From the NCBI GenBank assembly GCA_003134785.1, contig PLCN01000005.1, positions 32,690 through 96,689 on the forward strand: a stretch of DNA of 64,000 nt, given 5' to 3'. The notes beneath the pieces were generated by a model. It saw only the letters and a program-made list of their open reading frames with translations, was not told where the DNA came from and ran no database searches. Position numbers and translations under genes: made by a program. Below, one piece after another: positions 1-8,636 of this stretch; within the stretch, counting starts at the first letter, position 1; the number at the start of each line of letters is the position of its first letter. The DNA comes from Spartobacteria bacterium. GTDB lineage: Bacteria; Verrucomicrobiota; Verrucomicrobiia; Chthoniobacterales; UBA10450.

Positions 1-1063
1 CGCCCAGCACGCTCGGAGCCTTGGTGGGGTCGTTCGGATTATTTTCGACGGTAATGAAAACCTCCATCGGAATGCCGATGGGCAAACGAATGCCGGCGCG
101 AGTCGTTCGCGCACGGTCCGCCGCGAAATTGATAATGCTCCTTACCTCCGCCGCGGTGAGGCGGGGTTGACCATTTATTGGAGTCGAAATGGGATCGCTC
201 ACAATGGGCTGACGAATTTCGCCCTGCACTCCGCCGAAGGTCGCGATCGGATAAGGAAATGGCGGAGGGGCGGCCTGGACAGGATAGTCAGCCGCGGCGT
301 TTCCAGTCACGGTAATGGGACTTACCGCTGGCGCCGGGGACAAAACGTACGGAAGCGCAATGCCGTTGATGTAGACGTTGTCCGCCTGGATCGAACGGTC
401 GGGACGAAAGCCAAACTGTCCGGCCAGCGCGATCTCCTCGTCTTGGTCGTAACCGCCAATGAACGTGAAAGGGTTTTGCGAACGGAACACGACCGGGCCC
501 GGCACCCCGTCGCCGGTCACTCCGATGCCGCCGACAAGTTTTCCGTCCTTGTAAAGCGGAACACCGCCGGGTGATCCATCGAGCGAAGTAAAAGGAACCG
601 GGACGATGGTGTTGCCCGGCGTGCTGCTGAAACTAATGAGGCTGCCTGGTTTCCGGAACTTGTTGATGTCGGAAAAGAAAAGATTGGAGAGGCCAACGCC
701 CACAAGCGGGCCGGGCGCGGTGTTGCGCACACCGGGCGGAAAATGCTGCTGGATAATGAAACCGGCGGTCCGCGACGTGAAGGCGTTTTGATTGCTGCTC
801 AAATATGAAGCGGTGCCGGCCTTCGAGACGCAGCTCGAGATTTCCAGCGCATCCGGTTCGCCGCCGCGGACGTTCCAAATGCCGAGGACGTCTCCTTCGC
901 GATCGGTTACGGCGATGACACTGTTCGGCGAAAGCTGGACGGCGCGGGTGATCGCCTGGTTGATAATGGTCTGAACGTCGGTCGCGGTGAGCTGCGCGCG
1001 AGCCACGGCGGGGCCGAGTGCCAGGCTAACGGCAGCGATGAACAACAGAGTGCGCAATCTCAC
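1..1063 (-). CDS. Exported GlcG/HbpS-like (DUF336) protein, partial
   Basis: The minus-strand frame is open from a GTG at 1061-1063 to the left window edge, so the C-terminus is missing. The first 24 or so residues look like a signal peptide (VRLRTLLFIAAVSLALG, then AVARAQ). The mature start, with a QTIINQAITRAV helix followed by NSVIAVTDREGDVLG, matches the beginning of GlcG/HbpS-type domains. These bind haem or small ligands in some members, usually outside the cytoplasm. A Gly/Pro-rich stretch and a second LTAAEVRSIINFAADRAR motif near the left edge suggest a second copy of the domain. It diverges from the porin/cytochrome genes to the right. The start is uncertain because I see no clear ribosome site; TTG at about 1054 is an alternative. 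Function beyond the domain is not established. Confidence 0.7.
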   Translation of the reverse strand, partial: MRLRTLLFIAAVSLALGPAVARAQLTATDVQTIINQAITRAVQLSPNSVIAVTDREGDVLGIWNVRGGEPDALEISSCVSKAGTASYLSSNQNAFTSRTAGFIIQQHFPPGVRNTAPGPLVGVGLSNLFFSDINKFRKPGSLISFSSTPGNTIVPVPFTSLDGSPGGVPLYKDGKLVGGIGVTGDGVPGPVVFRSQNPFTFIGGYDQDEEIALAGQFGFRPDRSIQADNVYINGIALPYVLSPAPAVSPITVTGNAAADYPVQAAPPPFPYPIATFGGVQGEIRQPIVSDPISTPINGQPRLTAAEVRSIINFAADRARTTRAGIRLPIGIPMEVFITVENNPNDPTKAPSVLG

Positions 1064-1139
1064 GGGGGAGCTTTGATACTAAAGAAGAGTGCGTTCGGCT
1101 ATGAAAATCCCTCGATCGGCCATGAGGCGTTCCTGCATT

Positions 1140-1286
1140 CTGGGGGAGCGCAGGCTGCCAGCCTGCACATCCCGGCAGCCTGCCGGGATGCGTCGTTTGG
1201 TTCGCCATGCGTGAGAACTACGTCGCGTCCTCAGATGTAGCCGGCAAGCTGCCGCCTACTGTAGGCTGGCAGCCTGCGCTCCCCAG
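1140..1286. repeat. MITE/REP-like hairpin element, copy A
   Basis: The left end reads CTGGGGGAGCGCAGGCTGCC and the right end reads GGCTGGCAGCCTGCGCTCCC followed by CAG, so the ends are inverted repeats of each other. Internal hairpins are built from CAGGCTGCCAGCCTG and CCCGGCAGCCTGCCGGG. The outer CTGGGGAGCGC/GCGCTCCCCAG ends are shared with copies at 14400, 46117 and 50156, and all four are preceded by TT. The interior differs from the other copies. The element fills most of the gap between the divergent genes at 1063 and 1398; I see nothing else there. Confidence 0.75.
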
Positions 1287-1397
1287 AAAACGAATCGCGC
1301 CCCGCAGGCCATCCACCGCGCCCATAAAAACCCCATTTTTCCCGGCGCGGCCTTAGGCTTGCCAAGGGGAAACGGTTTCCGCATTCTTTCCACCCCT

Positions 1398-3842
1398 ATG
1401 CCCTCGTCTCGCCAACAGGCTAGCGCGCGAGTTCGACGGATGCTTCTTGCATTCGCGGGTCTGGCCTTTGCCTGCGGCATTCCGGCGATCGGCAGCGACG
1501 ACAATCTTTCGGCTCGCGATGAAGGAGCACGCGTGGAGATCAACGGCGGTCCGACCAAGTCTCCCAAGGTCGAACTCACCAGCGACAGCAAGGAGGCGCG
1601 CGTCGAGATCAATGGCGGCCGCAACAAGTCAGGCCGAGTTGAAATCACGAGTGACAGCAAAGATGCGCTGGTCGAAATTAACGGCGCTCGCAACAAGTCC
1701 GACAGGTTTGGGGTTACCAGCGACAGCAAGGACGCGTCGGTCGAGATCAGCGGGGCGCGCAATCAAACAACTCAAATAGAAATCAATGGCCGCCGCGCCG
1801 AATCGCGTTTCCGGCTTGGACGGCGTTACCTTTTCGGGCAGGAACAGGCGCTCGAAGAACCGCCGCTGCCGCCTTCGCAATTCAATCCCGATCCCGGCGG
1901 CGGGAACCTCGCCGAGCCGATTCCACCTCCGGATTTGTTTCCGCCCATCCTCCCGCAACCGCCAGAGTACGGGGATGAGCCAATCCCACGCTCGCTCGGA
2001 TTGCCGCGCCGCGGAGTGCGCGAGATGGTCCCGCAACGGCGAAAGCTAGACTACGAAACTTATCCCGACTCGGAAAACGGCGTCGGTCTTCTCCCGGGCT
2101 CCGAGCCGGTGCCGAACCGATGGTTCATCGGGTTCGGACGCTGGCAACGCTACGCCGATCCGTCGACGGAAACCCCTTATCAATCAGGTGCGTTGCGTCT
2201 CTGGCATCCCTATTTGCAAAGCACGTTGAAAGGTGACGCCCCGATCGTCGGTCAGGACATTTTCCTCAACCTCACGTTGAACGACTTCTTTCAGTTCGAG
2301 GCGCGCCGGCTTCCGACCCCAAGCGGAGTGAGCACGGCACGTCCGAACAGCTCTGAGTTTTTCGGCCGGAGCGAGCAGCTCTTTTTCTCGAATGATTTTT
2401 CGATCGGAATCGATCTGTTCCAAGGCGAGACGGCATTCAAGCCGGTGGTGTGGGCGCTGCGTCTCCTTGCGGTCGCGAACTACAACTACATCACCGTAAA
2501 AGAGAACAACGCACTCGACCCCGATCCCCGCGGGCCGGGATTTGGCGGCCCGGCGCCCGTGCTGACCTTCCCGAATCCAGGCGATCCCACTTCGGGGCTC
2601 GGTCCCGGCCTGACTCCTTTGGCGAAGGATCTGGCGCACACGCGATACACTACGCGGGAGAAGGAGTGGTATTCGCTCCAGGAAGCGTTCGCGGAAATCC
2701 ACCTCCGCGACCTAACGAATAATTACGATTTCATTTCCTCGCGGGTCGGCATCCAGCCTTTCGTGAGCGATTTCCGCGGGTTCATCTTCAACGACTCGAA
2801 TCTCGGCGTCCGCATTTTCGGGAACTACGACAACAATCTCTGGCAATATAACGTGGCCGCGTTCGACATGCGCGAGAAGGACACTTATTCCGACCTGAAT
2901 ACATTCGATTCGCGGGACCAGCAAATCTTCATCGCCAATGTTTTCCGCCAGGACTTCATTTGGAAGGGCTACACCGCCGAGCTAAGTTTTCACGCCAACT
3001 TCGACGGAGGCGCGCGGCACTTCGACCAGAACGATTTCATCACGCGGCCTGCTCCGATCGGGGCCGTGCGCGATCATTATGTTCAAGCCTACTACCTCGG
3101 CTGGAGCGGCGACGGCCACATCGGCGGACTCAATCTCACGCACGCGCTCTACCAGGTCTTCGGCGAAGACGGCTTCAACGGCATCGCGCAGCAGCGGGCG
3201 GAGATCAACGCGCAAATGGCGGCGCTCGAGCTTTCGGTCGATAAAGACTGGCTGCGTTTCAAGCTCTCGGGCTTCTACGCCAGCGGCGATCGAGATCCGA
3301 GGAACTCACACGCAACCGGGTTCGACACGATTTTCGACCGGCCATTTTTTATTGGCGGGCCGTTCAGCTATTACGTGCACCAGGGGTTCAACCTCGGCGG
3401 CACCTCGGTGAATCTAAAGCAGCGCGACAGTCTCGTGATCGATTTGCGCACGAGCAAGAGCGAGGGGCAATCGAACTTCGTCAATCCGGGCGCGATCATT
3501 GTCGGCTACGGGACCGACGCGGACCTCACGCCGAAGTTGAAGGCGTTCATGAACGTGAACTACATCTGGATGGCCGAGACGGAATCGATCCGGCAGGTGC
3601 TGTTCACGAATCACACGAGCAACAACATCGGACTGGATTGCAGTCTGGGATTTCAATACCGCCCGCTCCTGACGAATAATATTATTTTCTCAGCCGGTGC
3701 TGGGTTCCTGGTGCCGGGACAAGGCTACAAAGACATTTACCGGGCGAATACGAATCCGGTTTTTGGTTATGGCGGACCGCCGGCGGGGAAGGTGGACGAT
3801 TTTCTTTACAGCGGGATTCTTACTCTGACGCTGACGTACTGA
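1398..3842 (+). CDS. Outer-membrane beta-barrel (porin-like) protein
   Basis: This 814-residue protein has an N-terminal signal sequence (MLLAFAGLAFACGIPAIG around residues 15-32). Next come four tandem repeats of about 23 residues (VEINGG...KS..VE.TSDSK) at roughly residues 45-125, then a Pro-rich linker (PPLPPSQFNPDPGG). The rest is amphipathic strands rich in aromatic residues, ending in TLTLTY, as expected of an outer-membrane barrel with a C-terminal aromatic. It lies directly before a decahaem cytochrome gene, which suggests a porin-cytochrome conduit carrying electrons through the outer membrane. That role is inferred from context, because I cannot assign the barrel to a named family. 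ATG 1398 was chosen; TTG 1359 and ATG 1440 are also in frame and no start has a strong ribosome site. The stop overlaps the next start (TGATG). Confidence 0.7.
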   Translation: MPSSRQQASARVRRMLLAFAGLAFACGIPAIGSDDNLSARDEGARVEINGGPTKSPKVELTSDSKEARVEINGGRNKSGRVEITSDSKDALVEINGARNKSDRFGVTSDSKDASVEISGARNQTTQIEINGRRAESRFRLGRRYLFGQEQALEEPPLPPSQFNPDPGGGNLAEPIPPPDLFPPILPQPPEYGDEPIPRSLGLPRRGVREMVPQRRKLDYETYPDSENGVGLLPGSEPVPNRWFIGFGRWQRYADPSTETPYQSGALRLWHPYLQSTLKGDAPIVGQDIFLNLTLNDFFQFEARRLPTPSGVSTARPNSSEFFGRSEQLFFSNDFSIGIDLFQGETAFKPVVWALRLLAVANYNYITVKENNALDPDPRGPGFGGPAPVLTFPNPGDPTSGLGPGLTPLAKDLAHTRYTTREKEWYSLQEAFAEIHLRDLTNNYDFISSRVGIQPFVSDFRGFIFNDSNLGVRIFGNYDNNLWQYNVAAFDMREKDTYSDLNTFDSRDQQIFIANVFRQDFIWKGYTAELSFHANFDGGARHFDQNDFITRPAPIGAVRDHYVQAYYLGWSGDGHIGGLNLTHALYQVFGEDGFNGIAQQRAEINAQMAALELSVDKDWLRFKLSGFYASGDRDPRNSHATGFDTIFDRPFFIGGPFSYYVHQGFNLGGTSVNLKQRDSLVIDLRTSKSEGQSNFVNPGAIIVGYGTDADLTPKLKAFMNVNYIWMAETESIRQVLFTNHTSNNIGLDCSLGFQYRPLLTNNIIFSAGAGFLVPGQGYKDIYRANTNPVFGYGGPPAGKVDDFLYSGILTLTLTY
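1527..1790 (+). repeat. Four tandem 69-bp coding repeats in the porin gene
   Basis: Four diverged in-frame units encode VEINGGPTKSPKVELTSDSK-like segments (ARVEINGG, ARVEINGG, ALVEINGA, ASVEISGA starts). They alternate beta-strand-like VEI/VEL pieces with polar TSDSK turns. The arrangement looks like a periplasmic or surface repeat module ahead of the barrel. Confidence 0.75.
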
Positions 3843-4348
3843 TGAAACGGAACGGGATGAGAGGGAGCGGTGGGCGCGTGAGGGAAGAGCCGGACGTGGA
3901 CTTCGCGGGAGGGTTAAAAGGCAGAACGTCCAACGTCCAACGTCCAACGTCCAACGTCCAACTAAGAGAGCAGAGCGCCACGGGTTCGAGTGAAAGGCGA
4001 TTTGATCTTGAGGAACGGTTGCTGGAGTACGCGGTCAGGATTATTCGATTGGTCGATGCGCTGCCGGGAACCCGGGCAGGCAGGCATGTTGCGGATCAAC
4101 TGCTTCGATGCGGAATGTCGCCGCTGGCAAACCACGGTGAGTTGCAAGGCGCGGAATCGCGCAAGGACTTCATTCACAAGCTCGGGGTTTGTCTGAAGGA
4201 AATCCGCGAAGCGCGGCGCTGGCTGCGTTTGGTTCATCGCGTACCTCTACTCACGCCCGCGAAGATCGACCCGCTCATTGGCGAAACCGAAGCGTTAATC
4301 AAAATCTTTTCCGCGAGCATTAGGACCGCCGAGAAAAACAAACGATGA
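3842..4348 (+). CDS. Four-helix-bundle protein (23S rRNA IVS / S23-like family)
   Basis: The frame encodes 168 residues. The first 50 or so are low-complexity and come partly from a heptamer array (RTSNVQRPTSNVQ). From about residue 53 on, the pattern FDLEERLLEYAVRIIRLVDA, then GRHVADQLLRCGMSPLANHG, KDFIHKLGVCLKEIREAR and LIGETEALIKIFSASI is that of the four-helix-bundle family. That family is named after proteins encoded by 23S rRNA intervening sequences and is related to Avd proteins of diversity-generating retroelements. Members form oligomeric bundles and their biochemical role is unclear. The gene overlaps both neighbours (TGATG at 3841, ATGA at 4345) and is bracketed by inverted heptamer arrays, so it may be a mobile cassette dropped between the porin and cytochrome genes. 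The true start may lie inside the frame. Confidence 0.75.
   Translation: MKRNGMRGSGGRVREEPDVDFAGGLKGRTSNVQRPTSNVQLREQSATGSSERRFDLEERLLEYAVRIIRLVDALPGTRAGRHVADQLLRCGMSPLANHGELQGAESRKDFIHKLGVCLKEIREARRWLRLVHRVPLLTPAKIDPLIGETEALIKIFSASIRTAEKNKR
3925..3962. repeat. Heptamer array (AACGTCC)5, left arm
   Basis: Five perfect head-to-tail copies of AACGTCC followed by AAC. They lie inside the 5' part of the four-helix-bundle reading frame. The reverse complement of the unit appears as the array at 4371-4408, so the two arrays form an inverted pair about 410 bp apart. Confidence 0.9.
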
Positions 4349-7300
4349 ATACGCCAAGGCGGCCTCTGTCGTTGAACGTTGGACGTTGGACGTTGGACGT
4401 TGGACGTTTCTTTTTCTGCTTCCCATTCGCCATCCTCTTCATCGCGGCGGGACCTTTCATCACCCGCGATAACGAAACAACCTCCGGCAACGGACCGGAG
4501 ACCTCCATCCCTGCTGACGCCTCCATCACCGCGCCCGGCGCTCGTCCACGCCAAAACTGGATCGATCAATCGCAGGCCTCGGCCGATGCCAAGAGCGCCG
4601 GCTGCAATCAGTGCCACAGCGGGATCGAACCGATGCATCAGGCCACGCACGTTGTCCTCGGCTGCACCGATTGCCACGGCGGCAACGCGTCGCGCGGCCT
4701 AACGAAAGAGCAGGCGCACGTCCTGCCGACTAACAAGGAGTTTTGGAAAACATCCGCGAACCCGCCGAACTCAAACGTCTGGCTCAACCATGAATCGCCT
4801 GAGTTCATTCGATTCATGAACCCGGGAGACTTGCGCGTGGCAAAACAAGCCTGCGGACTTTGCCACGACGAGATCATTCGCAACGTCGATCACAGCATGA
4901 TGAACAGCGGGCCGATGCTCTGGGGCGCGGCGCTCTATAACAACAGCGGCTTCTACCTGAAGAACTATCGCTTCGGGCAGGCTTACGGCGCCGATGGCGC
5001 GCCGCTCCGCCTGCTCAATTACACGCCGGTCACGCCTAACGACACCAAGCTTCACGGCATTCTCCCGTTCCTCGATCCGCTTCCGCGTTTTAACCTGAGC
5101 AATCCCGGCAACATCCTGCGCATTTTCGAAAAGGGCGGCGATAAACAATTGCAGCTCGGAATCCCGACCACGGAAGAACCGAACGGCAAACCGCTGCGTC
5201 GTTTGTCCGAGCGGGGCCTCGGCACCCTCAACCGGACCGATCCGGTTTTTCTCGGTTTGCAAAAAACGCGTTTGCACGATCCGCTGCTCGGATTCTTGGG
5301 TTCGAACGATCACGCGGGCGATTATCGCTCGAGCGGTTGCTCGGCCTGCCACGTCGTTTACGCGAACGATCGTTCGCCGACCAACTCAGGCTGGTGGAGC
5401 AAGTACGGACACCAGGGCCTGACTTTCACCGCGGACAAAACCATTCCAAAAAAAGAACGCGGCCATCCGATCACTCATCAGTTCACGCGGTCCATTCCAT
5501 CGAGCCAGTGCATGAACTGCCACATGCACCAGGGCAATCTCTTCGTGAATCCGTATCTCGGTTACACCTGGTGGGACCAGGAAACGGATGGCGAGTTCAT
5601 GTATCCGAAGGAGCAACGGAATCCGACCGACGACGAATTGGTGATTGAAACGCAAAGCAATCCGGAGGCGGCGGCCGCGAAAGGTCTGTGGGGCGACAAG
5701 GAATTTCTCGACAAAGTCTCCGAGTTAAATCCGAAGCTGAAACACACGCAGTTCGCCGACTATCACGGGCACGGCTGGGTTTTCCGCGCCATCTTCAAGC
5801 ACGATCGTAAAGGCAATCTGCTCGATCTGGCCGACAACAAAATCCCGCACGACGATCCGGAGAAATTCGCGAAAGCGGTTCACCTGAAGGACGTGCATCT
5901 CGCGCATGGCATGCAATGCGCCGACTGCCATTTCGAAAAGGACGTGCACGGAAATGGGCAGCTCTACGGCGAACCGCGTAACGCGACCACGATCAATTGC
6001 ATCGACTGCCACGGCACGATCGGTGCGCGGCCGACGCTGGTCACGACGGGCAATGCCGGCCAGATCGATTTGTTGAACAACAGCAACACGCCGTGGGGTC
6101 CGCGTTTCGTTTGGGAGGGAAACGCGCTTTATCAGCAATCGGTCATGTCACCGGACAAACGCTGGGAAGTGCCGCAGACGATGGACACGGTCGATCCCCT
6201 CTCCGCGCATTACAATCCGAAGTCCGCTTACGCGAAAACGCTTTTGCGCGACGGCAAGAGATGGGGCGATGTCCCCGCCGATTCGAGCGAGCGGCACGTC
6301 ACCCTCGCCCACGATAACAGCGCGATGGATTGCCAGATCTGCCATACCTCTTGGGCGACGAGCTGCTTCGGTTGTCATCTGCCGATGAAGGCGAATCAGC
6401 GCGTCCCGCAAAATAAATTCGAGGGCGTGATCGATCGGAATTACACGACCTACAATCCGCAGGTCGTGCGCGACGATGTCTTTATGCTCGGGATCGATGG
6501 GACCGTGAAGAAGAACCGGATGGCGGTGTTGCGTTCTTCGAGCGCGGTAGTCGTGAGTTCGCAAAACGCGAATCGCGAATGGGTTTACTCGCAGCAGCAG
6601 ACTTTTTCGGCGGAAGGCTACAGCGGCCAGGCCTTCAATCCGCATTTTCCTCATACCACCAGCAGTGTCGGGACGACGAAAAATTGCACCGACTGTCACC
6701 TTTCGAAGAATAACGACAACAACGCCTGGATGACGCAACTGCTCGGGTTCGGCACCGGCACGGTGAACTTCTTCGGTCGCTACGCCTACGTGGGAGAAGG
6801 GCGCGAAGGATTGCACGCCGTGATCTGGACCGAGCCGGATGAACCGCAGGCGGCGATCGGGAGCCATCTGCACAAAATCGCTTACCCGGATAATTACCGG
6901 AAACATCTCGAGGCCGGGTCGATTCTGAAAGAAGGACACGAGCACAGCGGCCATGACATCCAGGACCTCGTGCTGCGCGGCGAGTATCTCTACACCGCGA
7001 ACGGGCCTGGTGGCTTCGAGGTCTTCGATGTGGCGAACATCGATCAGAAAGGATTTTCGGAGCGGATTGTCAGCGCGCCGGTTTCTCCGCTCGGGCAGCG
7101 CACACGCGTGAATACGAAATACGCCACGTCGGTCGCGCTGCCGAGCACGCTCGCGCTCGATCCCGCACGGGTCCGTCTTCCGGAAAACGAAGAGCAACCC
7201 ATCGATATGTTCTACGCATTCGTCTACGTCTCGGATCGCGAAGAGGGACTCGTCGGCTCAAACGTCGCGACGCTGGTCGATGGAAATCCGGACAATAATT

Positions 7301-8262
7301 TCCTGAAGCGCGATGTGACCTTCAATCCCAACGGCGTCCTCACCGGCGCGAGCTTTGTCACCGCCGCCGGCCACCGGCTTTACCTGACCACGCCGCGCGG
7401 ATTGTTCGTGATCGACTGCACCGATCCGATGAACCCGCGGTTGGCAGGACAGTTCACCGGAAATTTCCTGCGCAATCCGCATTGTGTTGCGATCCAATTC
7501 CGTTACGCCTTCATCACCGATGATGATGGACTAAAGGTTCTCGACATTACCGACCCGGACCGGCCGGTGCCGATTTCCGGTGCCGCAGTTGGTTTGCGAA
7601 ATCCGGGCCGGCTCTATGTCGCGCGCACTTATGCTTATGTCGCCAACGGACCGGAAGGCCTCGCGATTATCGACGTGGAAAATCCCGAGCGGCCGCGGCT
7701 CGATCAGATGTTCAATGCCGGCGGCTTGCTCAACGACACGCGCGCGGTGCAGATCGGCAGCGTCAGCGCATCGCAATTCGCTCTCGTAGCCGATGGCCGC
7801 AACGGCTTGCGCGTCGTGCAGCTTATCTCACCCGATACCGTGCCGGGCGCGCAGGGATTCAGTCCGCGACCCAATCCGCGATTGATCGCGACCTATCCGA
7901 CGAAAGGCGAAGCGATCGCGGTCTCGCGCGGGCTCGAACGCGACCGCGTGGTCGATGAAACCGGCGGGCAGACCGTTGTCTTCGGCCGCCGGGGCTCGCG
8001 GCCATTTCACCTCGACGAGATGGAAAAGTTTTTCCGCCATTCCGAATTTGCCGACGCGAAAGACGGCTCCGCACGCCGGGGAAATTTGTATCGAGTGGAA
8101 GACGTGATTTCGCATGATGGAAAATTGATGACGAAGAGCGGCGTCTTTTTATCTCCGATGCCGACACCTACTCCACCCGCCGGCCCGAACCCGACACCAC
8201 CCGAGCTACTGCCGGACATCGAACCGACTCCCCTGCCCGATGCGCCTCTGCCAAAAAAATAG
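4345..8262 (+). CDS. Decahaem c-type cytochrome with LVIVD beta-propeller
   Basis: This 1305-residue exported protein has a hydrophobic N-terminal segment (FFFCFPFAILFIAAG, about 22-36). It has ten CXXCH haem-binding motifs: CNQCH (87), CTDCH (107), then CGLCH, CSACH, CMNCH, CADCH, CIDCH, CQICH, CFGCH and CTDCH near residue 782. The C-terminal third carries repeated blades such as YLYTANGPGGFEVFDV, YAFITDDDGLKVLDITDP and YAYVANGPEGLAIIDV, which are LVIVD-type propeller repeats, followed by a Pro-rich tail. Multihaem proteins paired with an outer-membrane barrel normally move electrons between the periplasm and the cell surface; I infer that role here. The first 20 residues (VGRWTLDVGR) are encoded by a heptamer array, so the N-terminus has been rebuilt by a repeat. 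ATG 4345 overlaps the preceding stop. Confidence 0.85.
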   Translation: MNTPRRPLSLNVGRWTLDVGRFFFCFPFAILFIAAGPFITRDNETTSGNGPETSIPADASITAPGARPRQNWIDQSQASADAKSAGCNQCHSGIEPMHQATHVVLGCTDCHGGNASRGLTKEQAHVLPTNKEFWKTSANPPNSNVWLNHESPEFIRFMNPGDLRVAKQACGLCHDEIIRNVDHSMMNSGPMLWGAALYNNSGFYLKNYRFGQAYGADGAPLRLLNYTPVTPNDTKLHGILPFLDPLPRFNLSNPGNILRIFEKGGDKQLQLGIPTTEEPNGKPLRRLSERGLGTLNRTDPVFLGLQKTRLHDPLLGFLGSNDHAGDYRSSGCSACHVVYANDRSPTNSGWWSKYGHQGLTFTADKTIPKKERGHPITHQFTRSIPSSQCMNCHMHQGNLFVNPYLGYTWWDQETDGEFMYPKEQRNPTDDELVIETQSNPEAAAAKGLWGDKEFLDKVSELNPKLKHTQFADYHGHGWVFRAIFKHDRKGNLLDLADNKIPHDDPEKFAKAVHLKDVHLAHGMQCADCHFEKDVHGNGQLYGEPRNATTINCIDCHGTIGARPTLVTTGNAGQIDLLNNSNTPWGPRFVWEGNALYQQSVMSPDKRWEVPQTMDTVDPLSAHYNPKSAYAKTLLRDGKRWGDVPADSSERHVTLAHDNSAMDCQICHTSWATSCFGCHLPMKANQRVPQNKFEGVIDRNYTTYNPQVVRDDVFMLGIDGTVKKNRMAVLRSSSAVVVSSQNANREWVYSQQQTFSAEGYSGQAFNPHFPHTTSSVGTTKNCTDCHLSKNNDNNAWMTQLLGFGTGTVNFFGRYAYVGEGREGLHAVIWTEPDEPQAAIGSHLHKIAYPDNYRKHLEAGSILKEGHEHSGHDIQDLVLRGEYLYTANGPGGFEVFDVANIDQKGFSERIVSAPVSPLGQRTRVNTKYATSVALPSTLALDPARVRLPENEEQPIDMFYAFVYVSDREEGLVGSNVATLVDGNPDNNFLKRDVTFNPNGVLTGASFVTAAGHRLYLTTPRGLFVIDCTDPMNPRLAGQFTGNFLRNPHCVAIQFRYAFITDDDGLKVLDITDPDRPVPISGAAVGLRNPGRLYVARTYAYVANGPEGLAIIDVENPERPRLDQMFNAGGLLNDTRAVQIGSVSASQFALVADGRNGLRVVQLISPDTVPGAQGFSPRPNPRLIATYPTKGEAIAVSRGLERDRVVDETGGQTVVFGRRGSRPFHLDEMEKFFRHSEFADAKDGSARRGNLYRVEDVISHDGKLMTKSGVFLSPMPTPTPPAGPNPTPPELLPDIEPTPLPDAPLPKK
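4371..4408. repeat. Heptamer array (GTTGGAC)4-5, right arm
   Basis: One diverged unit (GTTGAAC) and four perfect GTTGGAC units. This is the reverse complement of the array at 3925-3962. It codes for the VGRWTLDVGR segment at the N-terminus of the decahaem cytochrome. Confidence 0.9.
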
Positions 8263-8315
8263 CCCAATCGAGAAAGACATTGCCGTTCGCGCCGGTTTTC
8301 AGTAGAAAGTTTTTC

Positions 8316-8549
8316 ATGGCCGATAAAGCAAGCAAACTACCCGAAAACGTTCCTGGTCCCTGGTATGTGGATTCGACCTGCACGCCCTGCCGCGTCTGTC
8401 TGGAGGAAGCGCCGAATCTGTTGAAATACAACGACGACGAGACCTACGTCTATTTTTACAAGCAACCCGAGGGCGACGAAGAGGCGGCCGCAGCGCAACG
8501 CGCGATGGACGTTTGCCCCACTCTCGCCATCGGCAACGACGGGGAATAA
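8316..8549 (+). CDS. Small [4Fe-4S] ferredoxin
   Basis: This 77-residue acidic protein has a CTPCRVC motif near residue 20 and a distal CP (DVCPTLAI) near residue 70. That is the C-x2-C-x2-C...CP arrangement of a single-cluster ferredoxin. ATG 8316 (MADKASK) was chosen over an upstream frame extension that adds residues without family character. It is encoded 53 bases after the decahaem cytochrome and just before two flavoprotein reductase genes, making it a likely cytoplasmic electron carrier for those reductases. The partner assignment is inference. Confidence 0.75.
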   Translation: MADKASKLPENVPGPWYVDSTCTPCRVCLEEAPNLLKYNDDETYVYFYKQPEGDEEAAAAQRAMDVCPTLAIGNDGE

Positions 8550-8556
8550 GCGATTC

Positions 8557-8632
8557 CTGTAGCGGCGGTCTATGACCGCCGATCGTTTTCACCACAACCT
8601 TCACCTTTCGGCGGTCGCAGACCGCCGCTACA
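8557..8632. repeat. Inverted repeat, TGTAGCGGCGGTC family
   Basis: The left arm CTGTAGCGGCGGTCTATGAC and the right arm GTCGCAGACCGCCGCTACA are near-perfect inverted copies that could fold into a long hairpin. The repeat fills the gap between the ferredoxin and first reductase genes. It ends four bases before the reductase ATG, so it may affect that gene's translation. Confidence 0.8.
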
Positions 8633-8636
8633 AAAC

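Noticed and set aside
3925..4408. CRISPR array
   Set aside because: The repeats are contiguous heptamers without spacers, in two inverted arrays, and no cas gene is near.
6148..7197. Long minus-strand frame opposite the decahaem cytochrome gene
   Set aside because: Arg/Val-rich translation without motifs; the plus strand carries unmistakable haem motifs and LVIVD repeats. It is a GC-driven shadow.
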